Position numbers and translations under genes: made by a program. Positions 45,051 through 57,800 of a stretch of DNA of 64,000 bases are shown here, piece by piece (position 1 is the first letter of the stretch; every line of letters starts with the position of its first letter). The stretch lies in assembly GCA_963978905.1 (NCBI GenBank), contig OZ022256.1:50516001-50580000 (forward strand). The letters are read 5' to 3'. The notes beneath the pieces are model-generated. The model saw only the letters and a program-made list of their open reading frames with translations, made no database searches and was not told where the DNA came from. Source of the stretch: Trichostrongylus colubriformis. Lineage: Eukaryota; Nematoda; Chromadorea; Rhabditida; Trichostrongylidae.

Positions 45051-45310
45051 ATTTTTTCTGGAAATTTCAGAGAACCCAGTGTTTTGCCATACATCCGACC
45101 TCCCAACGGGCTACATGCCAGCCCTTCCTCCCTCTCCCCCTCCCCGGCCCCCACCCTCGCCCGAGGCTCCTCGACTATCAGTTTTCGCGTTTCGTGACTG
45201 TGGTTCCATAGCCAAACTAGTGAAGATCACTTGAAAATGGATATTTCCCATGCCTTTCCCAGCTGAGCAACAATTTTCACTTGGTTATGGATAGATCGTA
45301 CTGACTTAGT

Positions 45311-45560
45311 TCATCTGAAAACACCAACAGATGATTTGATTTTTGTTAGTCGCTGATTTCCGTCGAAGCCCATGATGGGGAAATTGTTAATGGGTTTGAG
45401 TGTGGTGTAGTGCGATTCGAGTCCCGTCCATGAGCGATTCTTTTGTCCATAACTCAACTTACCAACACTTGAGTTTCCGTTCCTCATTATCAAAGTACAA
45501 ATGAGCTTCAAAGTACTATAGGATTGCCTCGGGGCGCTCACTGAGCAATTGTAGCCGTTT
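45311..45560 (+). repeat. tRNA-derived SINE family S1, copy 2
   Basis: GCGATTCGAGTCCCGTCCATG at about 45410 is a B-box region. TCTTTTGTCCATAACTCAAC follows, equivalent to the inverse of the ...GGGCAAAAGC flank in copy 3. TGATTTTTGTTAGTCGCTGAT matches the inverse of copy 3's tail. The A-box region is diverged. Orientation is opposite to copy 3; boundaries are approximate. Confidence 0.45.
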
Positions 45561-46711
45561 ATCAGCAGGTGGAGGTGGTTGCCACAAACAAGTTTCCTAC
45601 AACTGAAGTATGTAGGCGTAAAGAATCCGCCGTATCGCCACTGTGTGTGATCGTGAGTACAGTTGTCCTTTCCTGGTGGGACCCTGGTGACGTGGTCTTT
45701 CTCATCTTTGCTAATATTTGTTTACCAACGGCAACATAGCGCTTGACACTCGGCTTCACTAGGAATGTAGATGGACCAGTCTATATCGACGCAAAACCGA
45801 AAATTATTCAAAAAATACACTTAAATTTGTACTTTGCGAGCTCTCGAAAAATTGTTTCGGTGGAATTATCCACGAAATTTTCTTTAATATTCATACTTGC
45901 ACTTAGAGCTGACCTCAACCACCTAGTAAGGCATGAGATGCTCCTATGTCCGAGCTAATGCACTACTGCCTGGGCAGGCTCTGATGATCATGTCTTCGGC
46001 TCTATGGTCTTATAAGGGTAAATCCTAATAAAGTCAATAGCCGCCCACGATTTCTTTCCTGTTGTGAGTCCTTTTAGGCCAGCGGTGAGCATGGCTTGGA
46101 GAAATCTGAAGACGGCAGGGATCATATTTTTTGTCCGAAAATGAAGGGAAAAAAGAGAAAGTTCCTGGCTGAGAGTAGTAACAACCAAGTAATTGGTTGG
46201 TGAAAAGTAGGTGATTTGCGCCATCGATTATCCGGTTGTTTCCATAAAAGTCACGTGCATGGTGTATTCTGACGGAAACGATCATCTTCAAGCAATCTGA
46301 AGGCACAGTGTTCACGTTAATTCAAATTTTAGTGAACCCTAATTTTTTTGTCGGTCCCTCGGAACGCGAAATCTCCGTTTTTTCTGCACGCATTGACTGA
46401 GTGATCAGTCAGCTAGATGATCTTAAGTATTGAAGCCAACGATATGAAGTGGGAGAGGGCTTTTAATGATCCGGAGAAGTAGACAGCGACTTAGGAAATT
46501 CATGAGCGAATACCTATTATGTTATATATTGCAGTTACATACAGCTAATAGAGCTAACGAGCTGAAAAATGTGAAAAAGTTTACAAATCTCTATCGGATC
46601 TGCAGATCGCCATCGATTCTCTAGGGGTCCTTGATGTGGGAGTGAGTCGGCCGAATTCTGACTGATTATCGATCCTCTTCAACCACAATTGATGCCATAT
46701 GATCCATGTGA
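45561..46711. other. Gene-free stretch
   Basis: Only short unassigned frames. A possible terminal exon at about 46534-46623 (+) follows a TTGCAG acceptor (LHTANRANELKNVKKF) and ends TAG, but nothing upstream can be joined to it. Confidence 0.25.
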
Positions 46712-47149
46712 TCATGAAGATGCTGTACTTGCGTAGTATTCTACTATGGGTGAATAACAGCTATTAGCAAGGGATTGTCTTTGCTGATCTGAGCTGTTGC
46801 CTGCTGATGAACTACCTTCCAGTCGTAAAAAGAAGCATCTTATAAAATTAAATAAAGAAATAAAGTAATACATCAAGGAATTATTTTCCATTGGTGAAGG
46901 GACGTGACTCTTTTTGGGGCAAATTTTTTTGCGGTAAGGTAGACATTTCACTGGTACATTTCGAGCTTTGAAGGATTCTCGAGCGGGGCGTTTTGCGTTT
47001 GGATATATGTAGCTAGCAGAGGCTCTTGTTCAGTTATGTGGCCAATTTTGTCCTCCAATAATGACGTTTCAAATTTTTCTCTTGTTCGATGAAGTTCTTT
47101 GAAAGCGCAAAAATGTTCAGGTTGATGGGAAAACCGTGCTGAGGTAGCC
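46712..47149 (-). CDS. 3' end of an unrecognised minus-strand gene (two exons)
   Basis: Exon 46952-47149 follows a GATTTTCAG acceptor and ends at a GTGAAA donor. Exon 46712-46838 follows TTATAAG and ends TGA. The phase matches across the join (2 nt plus 1 nt). The product part reads ...FCAFKELHRTREKFETSLLE, then QEPLLATYIQTQNAP, and ends SNSCYSP-like, Ser-rich sequence. Upstream exons were not identified; candidates lie in 47.4-48.2 kb. No family recognised. Codon composition and the length of the first exon argue for real coding. Confidence 0.4.
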
Positions 47150-48848
47150 CTGAAAATCACATGTTCACATGCGTGCACCACTGAAACTTGGGTGTGTTGC
47201 AAGTGTCCCGGTAATTAGTGTGGGGGTCAGGTCACCCGTGAGTGGGTTCACTTCACCAGAGGATTGATTTACCAACAATTTCAAGATGTTGGCTACGTAG
47301 CTGGTCTACTTATGTCAATGATAATGGTCGAAGAATAAAGGTGATATTTGTGAAGTTAAATATAAAATAAATTGGATAATTGTTTTTCAAATGATTAAGT
47401 TATGGCATCTTCTGTTAAATACAATTCCTGACTGAAAGCAGACACGATCTAGGATAAAGGTGGAAGCTATTTACTGTGACAGTCCATAATACAATGTTTT
47501 GGTCTCACAAAATGTTAGTTTCCTTCTTTTTATTGTGAAATACCCTCCACACAACACTGGCAACCTGACCTCCTGGAAGACTGGTCGAAAACATTTGCAC
47601 GCCACTACTGAAACTTCGCCGAGAAAGCGGCATCCTAAGAATCTTGATTGCACGGAGACGGGGCTTTCTGTTGGAATCTCGTTTCTGGGTTCATTTTGAG
47701 CCCCTAGAAACTTTTAGAATAGTGAATTGAAGATTTCGTCTCATTGTGGTAGTGAGGGGAGGAGTGGTGACTGCTGTCATTTTTTTACTGTCTGTGTGCT
47801 TAATAACATCAGAGCGATAATAATGCCAGCGCCCAATGGCTTTTTTTTATGATACTTGGATTGCCCGTCTTGACTGTATACGGCAACATAATTACTGAAG
47901 TTGATAGTACTGCTAAATATTGATGAAGTATCTGTCTAATAGGTCAGACGCTCTTCAACTGTAGCATTGAGTTCTTGAATGTAATTCCGGTTGTCGTTCT
48001 TCATGACCGTTTCTCCCCTCGTGTATCGTATTTTCATTTTTTTCTGAATTTGAAAGAACTTTCAGTGGCGACGAAATCGCGACGAACATACGAACGCGAT
48101 CGCTTTGAATGGGAGCGCTAGCCTCCCGGCACAAAACTGAGCCACGAGGCGAGGGAGTGCAGGTCAGAGTTCTTATTGTTTTTCCCAACACCTCGTTCAT
48201 TTCCATTCTCTCCATCTGAGCTCTTTATTCTCTTCCTCCTTTCGTCCAATTATTTATACCCTTTTCTGTCACTTAATAGTTAGTCTTTTTGTGATTCTCG
48301 TTAACTGAATTGAGACGCTTAGTCTCTTTATCACTCAGCCATTCTTCACCTCTCTATAACGCCCTCATACTTAATCTATTGTCATTTTATCGCTCCTCTA
48401 CATATTTACCCTTTATTCTTACTTTCTATTGCCTTTTTTCAATTCTTTCAATGATTCGCTGACTTTAGCCGTTTTACCTTTCCCACCGAGCTGATATTCA
48501 ATTACGGCGAACTTCGGGGGTGCTTGATTAGCCACTTTACCCATACTATCATTCTTTGCTTCTCCGCGTCTCATGCTTCCCCCTTTTCTCAGCTTCTTGT
48601 GAAAGACATTCAATTACAAGTTTTCTTCCTGTATTATTTTCTACTTCTCTTGTCACTTGATAATAACTACGTAGTCCATCGCTCTTCCCCCTCTTACTCA
48701 AACTTTCACTCTCCCCACCTCACCTATTTCGCCCACCATTTCGAATTTCTGTACTCGTTCTTCTGTCTATTAGAGCAATTTTCATACCTTATCTCTACAC
48801 AATCTCTTCTTCGACAACCCTCCACTAACAATCGATAAATTCGATACA
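47150..48848. other. Interval upstream of the TRPV gene with a pyrimidine-rich tract
   Basis: From about 48170 to 48830 the plus strand is strongly C+T-rich. On the minus strand this is a purine-rich frame (48419-48613) that encodes a Lys-rich tail ending KELKKGNRK and stop, followed at once by AATAAA. That may be a small minus-strand gene end, or simply a by-product of base bias. Further minus frames (47955-48215) are unassigned. The TRPV promoter should lie here. Confidence 0.3.
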
Positions 48849-51800
48849 ATGGGTCAATATATCGATTTTCAGTTGGCCTTCGATCCAGACGAGAAGTGGA
48901 GTAACTTATATCGTGAACGTGAGAAAAATCATCTTTACAAATGGGTCGGCGTACGAAAAGGTAAAGTAGGATGTTTTCACATAGATCTATTCGGGACTGG
49001 GTTCTTATTCAAGACATGTGTTGGAACTGGACCGTCTAGGAGATCAGGGGAAGTCCAAAAAACCTAGACAGCCACTTGATCCACGTTTTTGTAAGCCGTG
49101 GGTGCTACGTAATTAGTGTCTCTACCTTTTAGTACATAACACAGCACAGCGCAAATAACCTTTTATCAAGCGAATATATACAGCAATTTTGTATGGCATT
49201 ATGCCACACAACACATAAAAGACTAGAATCTACATCAATAAATTCTTGACTTCAACCAGGCAAAGGGAAAGAATAATAAGGGTATTGGCCACCAACCACC
49301 TGCCATCTTGGATCAATGAACCGATCTTCTCAACAGAGATTGGTCACTGCATCCACTTCCTTTTGAACCCAAAAGGGAAGACCACCGCGTAGACCACGCT
49401 TGGGCCAATGTGCATCTGTAGTCGCAGCCTGCGAACTACTGCACTTCTACTTTCCACACGGGGAAAGATCCACTCTTCACTGAGTGAAGAGAACGAGGCT
49501 CGCATCACGCGACACCTCGTGAGTCAGGGGGAGCCCCCTACCACGTAGAGTCCATCACCAAGCCGTTCGCGACGGCATTGGGAAACTCCTTTCTCGATTC
49601 CGAGAGAGACCGATCTGCTCACCTTCCGTGAGCTCGGCAAAACTCCAGACTGACGGATCATCTCTATCCGAAGACGGATCGACCGTCAATTGGGGCGTGG
49701 CTAAGGTTTATGGTCTTATACACTGATCCCAAGTACCTGGGGATACTGGTGGTGCATGTGCGTTTTACGACCCGTAGTTAGGCTACTACAATTTGCACAC
49801 AGCCTCTATCTCAATCTGAGATAATACTCACAGAGTGTATTCAATTTGGATAACCATAACCCATATATAACACATGGGCGTAAAAGCAGTGGTCGTCTCA
49901 GCCAGCAGTGGTCGTGTTCAGTACCGAGCTGTGTGGTGGTTCATAATTATTTGAGTCTTCATTTCATAAATATGATTGAAGAAACTCCAAGTCAGCCATT
50001 TGGTTGCTTCTAAAAGTCGTTGTTATTTACCGAATATCAGCAATTCCAATTGAGTATTAGTTGCACGACACATACTTTCTACTCTCCTACTCGTCACCTT
50101 GAGCTGTTTTTATTATGCTTATATACCGCTAAAACAATATGTTGTCATAGTTTCGCGAACTAAATTTCGCCTTGTCAGCTTATAGCGCCAACCGCGTGTT
50201 ACTATTGGTTACAAAGCGGCAGCAGGCATAAAAGCCCAAGCAAATGGCTTAGGCAGACAGGAATACGCGTGTGACTTTGTATCCGACATACAACCTGCTC
50301 AATAATGCAACCCATTACTTACATCGACCATTTGCACTTGAGTTAAAGCAAAAAATGACGTTTATCGTGCCTCCCCCAAGGCTGTCCTTTATCATACTGG
50401 GAACTACCGTTCAAAGGACTCGAGCGCAGAAATGTCATGATTCTAATTCCTCTCAGAAGTACTATACTAAGCACAGTACTTAGGGCGGAGGTGGTGTAGT
50501 GACAAGTGACGCACACCCAACCCTTGTGGTGCGGGGATCAAATCCCGCATCAACGCCCGCCCAGTCCAACCAAGCCCTTAATCCCACCGGGGTCGGCAAA
50601 TTGGTACCAAACTCGCCTGGGAGGATAAAAGCACCAACTTATACATCGGCTAGCCACAGCAAGCCATTGTATTGGCCACATCACATTCAGTCAGCATCAC
50701 GATGCTGAATGGAACTAAAATGTGCGGCGCATCACAGGAAGGGATTGTCTCCAAAGATTTTATCCTTTTATCCTTTAAGCACAGTACTCGAAGATAAACA
50801 CAAAAGAAACCAGAGAAAGTCCTTTAATCTTGCGTAAAAATCGAAAATCTTGACTGACAGGAAGTCTTCTGAATTCCCGCCAGACAACTCTCTAGCAGTT
50901 GTCGGTGGAATCAAACGAGTCCAGGGTTTCGCGCCCATCCTTGATTCTCTTCCCACACTGTGTCATCGTCACTGATTATATGTTCACCTCCACCTTCCTC
51001 CACAGCCGTCGCGGTCGGTGCACATTTGCGAATCCTCGCCCACGAGCCCGAAAATGTGGAGACTTCAAAGGAATGAACCTCTGCCGAATTTTTTCCGCAC
51101 TGACTTTAGCAGTTGGCCCGAAGTGAAGAATTACCACATACCTAAAGAAGGAAAAGAAGACGCAAATAATCATGAATTATTCCTCCAAAAAGTATGCTCC
51201 CTGATATCTAGTCCGTTTATCAGGTGGCGAGCTCATCAGCATTTATGAAAGAGACGGTGAAGATGGAGTGTTGAAATTTGCCGATGAAAAAATGACATCG
51301 ATGTTCTACAATGAAGGACGTGAACCGCAATTGATCAAAGTCCAGGACTATGTGAAATGGAAAAAGAGTGTGGTATGTGATCTCCCATTAATTTAATGCT
51401 CAAATTACCTTATTTGATAGAATGTTCGAAAATGGAAAGCAAATCGTGACCTGCTAACCGTTGAGATTGTTTGGATCGTTAGGATGTCAGTGTTTTCAGC
51501 TCAATCCCCGAATAAGATTTTTAATTTCGAATGTCCTTGGATGTCGGATATGGAAACTCGTATAAAACCCCATCCTATTACAGAATGTACAACTTGGCTT
51601 GAACGATGTGACCGGTTTGGATATGCAAGAAAGCAAATTCAAGGAACATCGTGCTTTATGGAAATTGAATAAACGTGGTGTTGACGGCGAGAATATCATT
51701 CATTTGTTGCTGAATAGGTGCGTTTCTACTAATAACAGAAGTCAACCGTAACAAAAGCGATACTGTCTGAGGGCAATTAGATTTCACGCCCACATAAGGC

Positions 51801-54800
51801 CACCGTCAGACATAGCGATTTTGCGGCATCGCTCTTTGGCACGCAATACTGCGATCTTGAGATTGAGCAATGCCGCAACTTAGCGTGCGGAAGTGCGGTG
51901 CCGCAAAATCGCTAAATCGTTGAATCACAAAATCGCAAAGTCTGACGGCGGCCTAATCTCCTTTTAGCTCAGGTGAGTGCTGAATTTTATCAGTAGCTTG
52001 GGCGGGACGATATGAGAAGGACTGCCCCAGATTGCACCGCCCTAGCTCACAGCCCTAACTTTGCCCTTGAGGTGAAGTTTTTGGAGTACTTTAAGGCCGA
52101 GACTTTGGAAATATCTGAGTGTACTGGAAGCAAAGTTGCAGCATTCATAATGCATTCGACCCCTTGGAAGTTTGCCGTTACAAAATATTCCAGTTTCAAA
52201 ATAATAATAATATTGTTTTTGCAGAGAGGAACAAGTGTGCTATGAAATTGCCCGAATCCTGCTCAAACGTTATCCAGGCCTTGCAAATGATATCTATATG
52301 GGTGATGAAATGTTTGGTGAGTTTACAAATCTTGTAGCGTTCAGTAAGCTACCTTTTGATTACCCCTTTGTCCATGGAGCGCAGAATCAGCCAGCATGTC
52401 GAAAGCATGGCTTTACTAATAGTATTCTAATCGGATTCCTTCTTATCTTTCCTACTCACAGCTATCGTATACCTCATCTCAACTAGACCGCACCGCAGAA
52501 AAATCTAGGGGTATAGGATGTAAAGCGGCGCTGTTAAAGTCTTTAGTTCGTATGGTAGTTTGTATTCTAGTGAAAGCAAGGTCATTGCGAGAGAATTTCC
52601 GCGTTCTACGACCCACGCCACACTGCAATGCTGCTCTCCTAAAATCATCAACCTTTATTCCTCCCTCCCCAATAAAGTAGCGTCGAGCTACAAGCGAGGA
52701 GGCCCCTGGGAAAAGTATGCATCGCAAATGTGCTGGTCCCATATCCACCCATTGATAACGGGAATTCCTTGAAACATGCGTGACCGTGCTTGCGATGCCT
52801 ACATGCCTAATGTTCTGGTATTCCATCTTGTTTTGTGGAAAAGGTATCCGCTTGACTTGTCATGATCTCCGCATCGTGAGAGTAAAAGGAATCGTTCACG
52901 GAGAAATTAGTTCCTTTGTTACCTTTATATTTATGGTGTACTTGCCTAATAGGGGGGGCATACAAAGTTTCACGCGAAAAGTGAGAATTCGGCTAGAGTA
53001 GCTCCCCAAATTCTCGGCCGGGTGAGCGGAGCCTCCGAGTAAGAGCCCCATCCCGTCGTCCGCCGCGGTTGGGAACGGTGATTGGGACTGTTCACGTAAC
53101 TGTCTGTTCCTACAATGCATCTCCGATCGCGGTGGAGGACGGGGTGGGCGCTTGCTAGGAGGCTCTGCCCACCCGGCCGAGACTTTTTGGTGCTGTATCT
53201 TTTGCCAGATTCACTTTATTTCGGCGTGAAACTTTACATGCGGCACACATCAGGCAAATACAGCATTATATACGGATAGCGTGAAAACTCATTTTTCCGT
53301 GACGATTCTTTTAAAGTGCAGACCAGTTGTTACTACACTGCCTCTGCCTTCAACAAAACTTAGGATACTGTTTGAGGTCAATCAGCTCTACATCTGGCGA
53401 TTGTGCACGATGATTACGAGACTGTACAACTGTTGTTGGCTAATGATGCTGATGTAAATGCACGTGCTCGTGGAAACTTTTTTCTGCCTGAGGATTTCAA
53501 GGCGACCAACAAGGTCACTGACTATCAAGGTATGTTGCCTCGGTTAACCTTGAGGTTTTTTCTTTTTTCCCATATGGGTTATGTGTTCACTTTATAAGAT
53601 GATTTTTAAGGTTACGCCTATTATGGCGAGTATCCACTGGCATTTGCCGCCTGTTTTGCCAACAAAGACATCTATGATCTGCTTATACAGTATGGAGCGA
53701 ATCCAAATCTACAGGATTCATTCGGCAATACCATCCTTCACATGTGTGTCATCAGCTACAGTAGTGTAAGTTGTTAGCCAGTCAGTACGTTTTCAGTAAC
53801 CACAGCTCGTCCGACAATAAATCGGCGTGGAATTGGTGGTCGTTTGAAGGCAATGGGCGCACGGGTGAGGGGTCGATTGGTCGAATTTTCGCGCGGCTGC
53901 CCGCTGCCAGCGGCGTGGTGGGTGCTAGTTGTGGTTTTATCCGTTGAAACAGCAACAACCACAGCATGTGAGGAATTCCGCAGCTTCCCACCTGCAATCT
54001 TTGAAAGTCCTTAACGATACCAGCCCACCGCATACTGAGCGGAATTCCAACCGACTGCAGCAGGTCGTGCTGACGGCACCGCGAAGCGAGAATTCGACCA
54101 ATCGACCCCCACCCTAGGTGCACTGAGACGCACCGTTTAAGACTGTATCACGGCAAAATGTACAGGGGTGCCAAAAAAAAAGTAATTTTGCCCACGGCTC
54201 ACATCTCCCGATTATACAAAACATAGGGAAACGAAAGAAATGAAAGTATCGGGGCAAAATATTCCCGAAATGTTCCTCTAAAAGCAGGAACAAGCTGAGA
54301 CTCACTACTTTCATTCTCATAAAAATATAGAACCTTTAAGCGGCGCATTCGGGCTTCGGAGCACCCACGGTATCAAGGTCCCCTTAAAACAGTGGAGCCG
54401 GGTTCCATGGCAGGTCTTTTGTGGGAAGCTTCCTAAGGATTGGCCCTTCGGTTCATGGAAGTCACAGAGCCCCTGCTGCTTGGACAAGGCTGCTATGATC
54501 CGAAGTATCACTTTCATGCCCAAAACCGCCTCCGGGGGGTTTCAGTGGTAAGGGCACGTTTTGGCTCATGGAAACGAAGGGCGCTGGGAACCCGGAATAA
54601 ACGGAATGTTAAAGAACACTACCCAGTATGAATCCCCTTAGGTACCCAGAGTGAACGGACCTCAGCAAGGTTGTGAACGAGTGCGACGAAATCTCGGATT
54701 TTGCCCAGTTGAGGTGACACATCTTGTTCACTATTTCCTCGCTCCCGTTCCTCTCGTGCAGAAGGCTGCCACGGAGTATAGTAATAGAGTGAGGTCTGCT

Positions 54801-57800
54801 CTTGAATCTGGGGATGTGAATACCTCAACAGAATTAGCTGTAGTTCGACTAAAGTGGGGTGAAGTGGACGAGACAAAATTACTTCTTTTTTTTGGCACCC
54901 CCTGTAGTATCGATTTTTGCGGTTGGCAGTTTGGGTCAGAGTACACCAGGAGTCATGGATTCCTCGACGCGAAGGGGTTGTATTTGACCGGACGGAGGAG
55001 GAGGGAGGTTGTATTTGACCGGACGGAGGGGGGGGGGGGGTCGTATTTGGCCGAACGAAGGGGGTCATCCCTGCAGAGTTCTGCGATAAGCGCTAAAATC
55101 TGAACGTTCAGTAAGCAATGAGAAGCGAAAGGTATTTCGCAGTGAACTGCTATGAGAAAATGCGAAATAAATGTTTTTTTGCTCAAAGTAAGAACACATA
55201 GCAACAAAATGCATTGCAATTATACAGTCCGGCAGCAATGACTGGTTTTGTAGAGATGAAAAAAAGGGGATCGTATTTGGCACCCGTAGAGGAGGGAGGT
55301 CGCACTATCGGTTATTTTACTAAACACCTGGGAGTGCCTTGGCCTGGGTGTAGTTCCACTGAAAACATTCAAGGGCTCCTCCCCCACCCAAGAAAAAATG
55401 AGTGGACGAGCTTTCCGTATTACTGTACTCCACTCATTACAGTCAATGTATTCGTATGCAGTACGTCATTGGGCGAAGCCAGCTGATCCACATGTGGTCA
55501 ACTACGCAGGCCTCACACCACTCACCCTCGCCACCAAACTCGGCCGAAAGCATATTTTCGAAGAGATGCTGGAACTGATGAAAGTGGTAAGTAAATATTT
55601 CAATAAAGTAGGCTGGTCTCGCCACGAAAATCTGAACATCAGTTACATTCTTTTTTTTCAGGAGTTCTGGCGTTTCTCCGACATGACTTGCTCGGCATAT
55701 CCGCTCAACACTTTGGACACTATACAACCGGACGGCTCAACGAGTACGTTTTTAGATTGATAATAATCGAATAAAATTATTCAATCAACTCCGAAATAAA
55801 AGGATTGTACCGGTTACTGAAACTAGCTCGTTTCACATAGTAAAGATGTGTGGTTTTTCCTAAAGGATGCGTGGGGTTGCGATGCGGCTTGGCGCGCGCT
55901 TGTTCACGCTTGCTGACCGCGTCGCTACCGCCCGCGTCTATCCTGGACTGCAGTCTCAGCAGTAATGATGATCCCCACGCCGCATTGTGATTGGCAGATT
56001 CACACCGCTACCGCCCGCGTCTATCCTGGACTGCAGTCTCAGCAGTAATGATGATCCCCACGCCGCATTGTGATTGGCAGATTCACACCGCTACCGCCCG
56101 CGTCTATCCTGGACTGCAGTCTCAGCAGTAATGATGATCCCCACGCCGCATTGTGATTGGCAGATTTTTTCGTATAAAACTTCGAGTGGGCGTAAAAATG
56201 AGTGGATTGAATTGTACTCTTTTACAAATTGTTTGTGAAGAAGAATAACTCTAATATCTTTCAGTTTTAATCAATTTTTCAGACTACGATTCTGCTCTGA
56301 TGACCGTCATCAATGGTAGCACAGCGGAACATTTGGACATGATCGGTAGCGAGGTAATCCAACGCCTACTGGCCGACAAATGGAAAGCGTTCGCAATGGT
56401 ACATATGTTTTGTCACGTATGCATGGCTTAGTTTCATGTCTTACTGATAATCCGTAATTACGGACGACGTCAAAAGAGCTTAGCAACGCTGCGTCAAACG
56501 CGTACTTTGAGACGGGATTAGTGAATTTTGCATTGGTGTTAACAGAAGAAGTAAAAGGATAAGCTCTGCAATCCACTGGCGAAAGTTTTTTGGCATAATT
56601 TTTTTGTAGTGAGTCTTTTGTAGTAATTTCTCACTACTTTCACTAAGCCATTGGAATACTAGAGCTGCTCTTCAACGAGGAAAGTGATTTAGAACTTGAA
56701 AAATAGAGTGCACCTTGCGTCTCTGCGACTATTTCACAACGAGACCGACTGAATATGATTTTCCGAACATGGGATTATACGAGGTACAATGCCGCTGCTG
56801 CAGTGACTACAGTAACCAGCGCAAGCGTGGCTTTGAAAGAGACAAGCAGCGATTTGAAAGGATGTTGTCTAGAGTGATGGTTTGACTCTTGAGGTTACTG
56901 TAGCTACGCAGAAAGCGTTTTACCTCGTAAAATTACCAAAATTTCGTAGTAATGGCACTAAGATGTATCCATTCAGTGAGCGTCGAGCGTCCGGAATACC
57001 AGGGTTGAGTCAAGCGTCGAGGGAAATCTTTGAGAAATTTGTTTGTCACCCAGTCAACTCTTCCGTGCTACCTTTTTACAAATTTGAACTGTCTCAAAAG
57101 TCGTCAGCACTATAGTTATCGTAGCATGGCCACCCACTGCAGAAAGTATATTTATTGATTGACTACCCTTTTTAAATCTTTTTAAATCTCCCTGTGGTCC
57201 AAAACTTACTCAAAAAGAGATGGTCGTGGTAGAATCCGTTAAAACTCTGGAAAATGTGACCCCTCACAGAATTATTCGATAACCCTATGGATACAACTAC
57301 AGTCGGACATCTTTGACATCGCAAGGTATTAGGCAGAATATCGACTCAGGGTTCGAAGGAATCGTCCACGGAAGAATGAGATTTCCTGCTACCTATATAT
57401 TTATGTTGTATGGCCTCATGTGGGCCGCATGCAAATTTTACGCGAAAAAGTGAGTATTCGGCTAAGATAGGCTCCCCCAATCCTCGGCCGGGTGGGCGGA
57501 GCATCCGAGCAAGTGCCCACCCCGTCGTCCGCGATGGTCGAAAACGCATTGTAGGAGCAGAAAGGTACGTGAACAGTCCCACTCTCCGTTCCCAACCGCG
57601 GCGGACGACGGGACGAAGCTTTCACTCGGAGGACCCGCCCACCCGGCCAAGATTTTGGGGAGCTGTGTCTCAGCCGAAATCTCACTTTTTCGCGTGAAAC
57701 TTTGCATGCAGCCCTTATTAGGCAAATACAACATAAAAAAAACTTATTTTTTGTGAACGATTCCTTCGAATACATCATATCAATGAGTATTGTGCAGTGA

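Noticed and set aside
51421..51672. A 62-80 codon plus-strand frame across 51421-51672 as a TRPV exon.
   Set aside because: The correct acceptor is the later ATTACAG before 51584, in another frame, which joins in phase and yields the ankyrin region.
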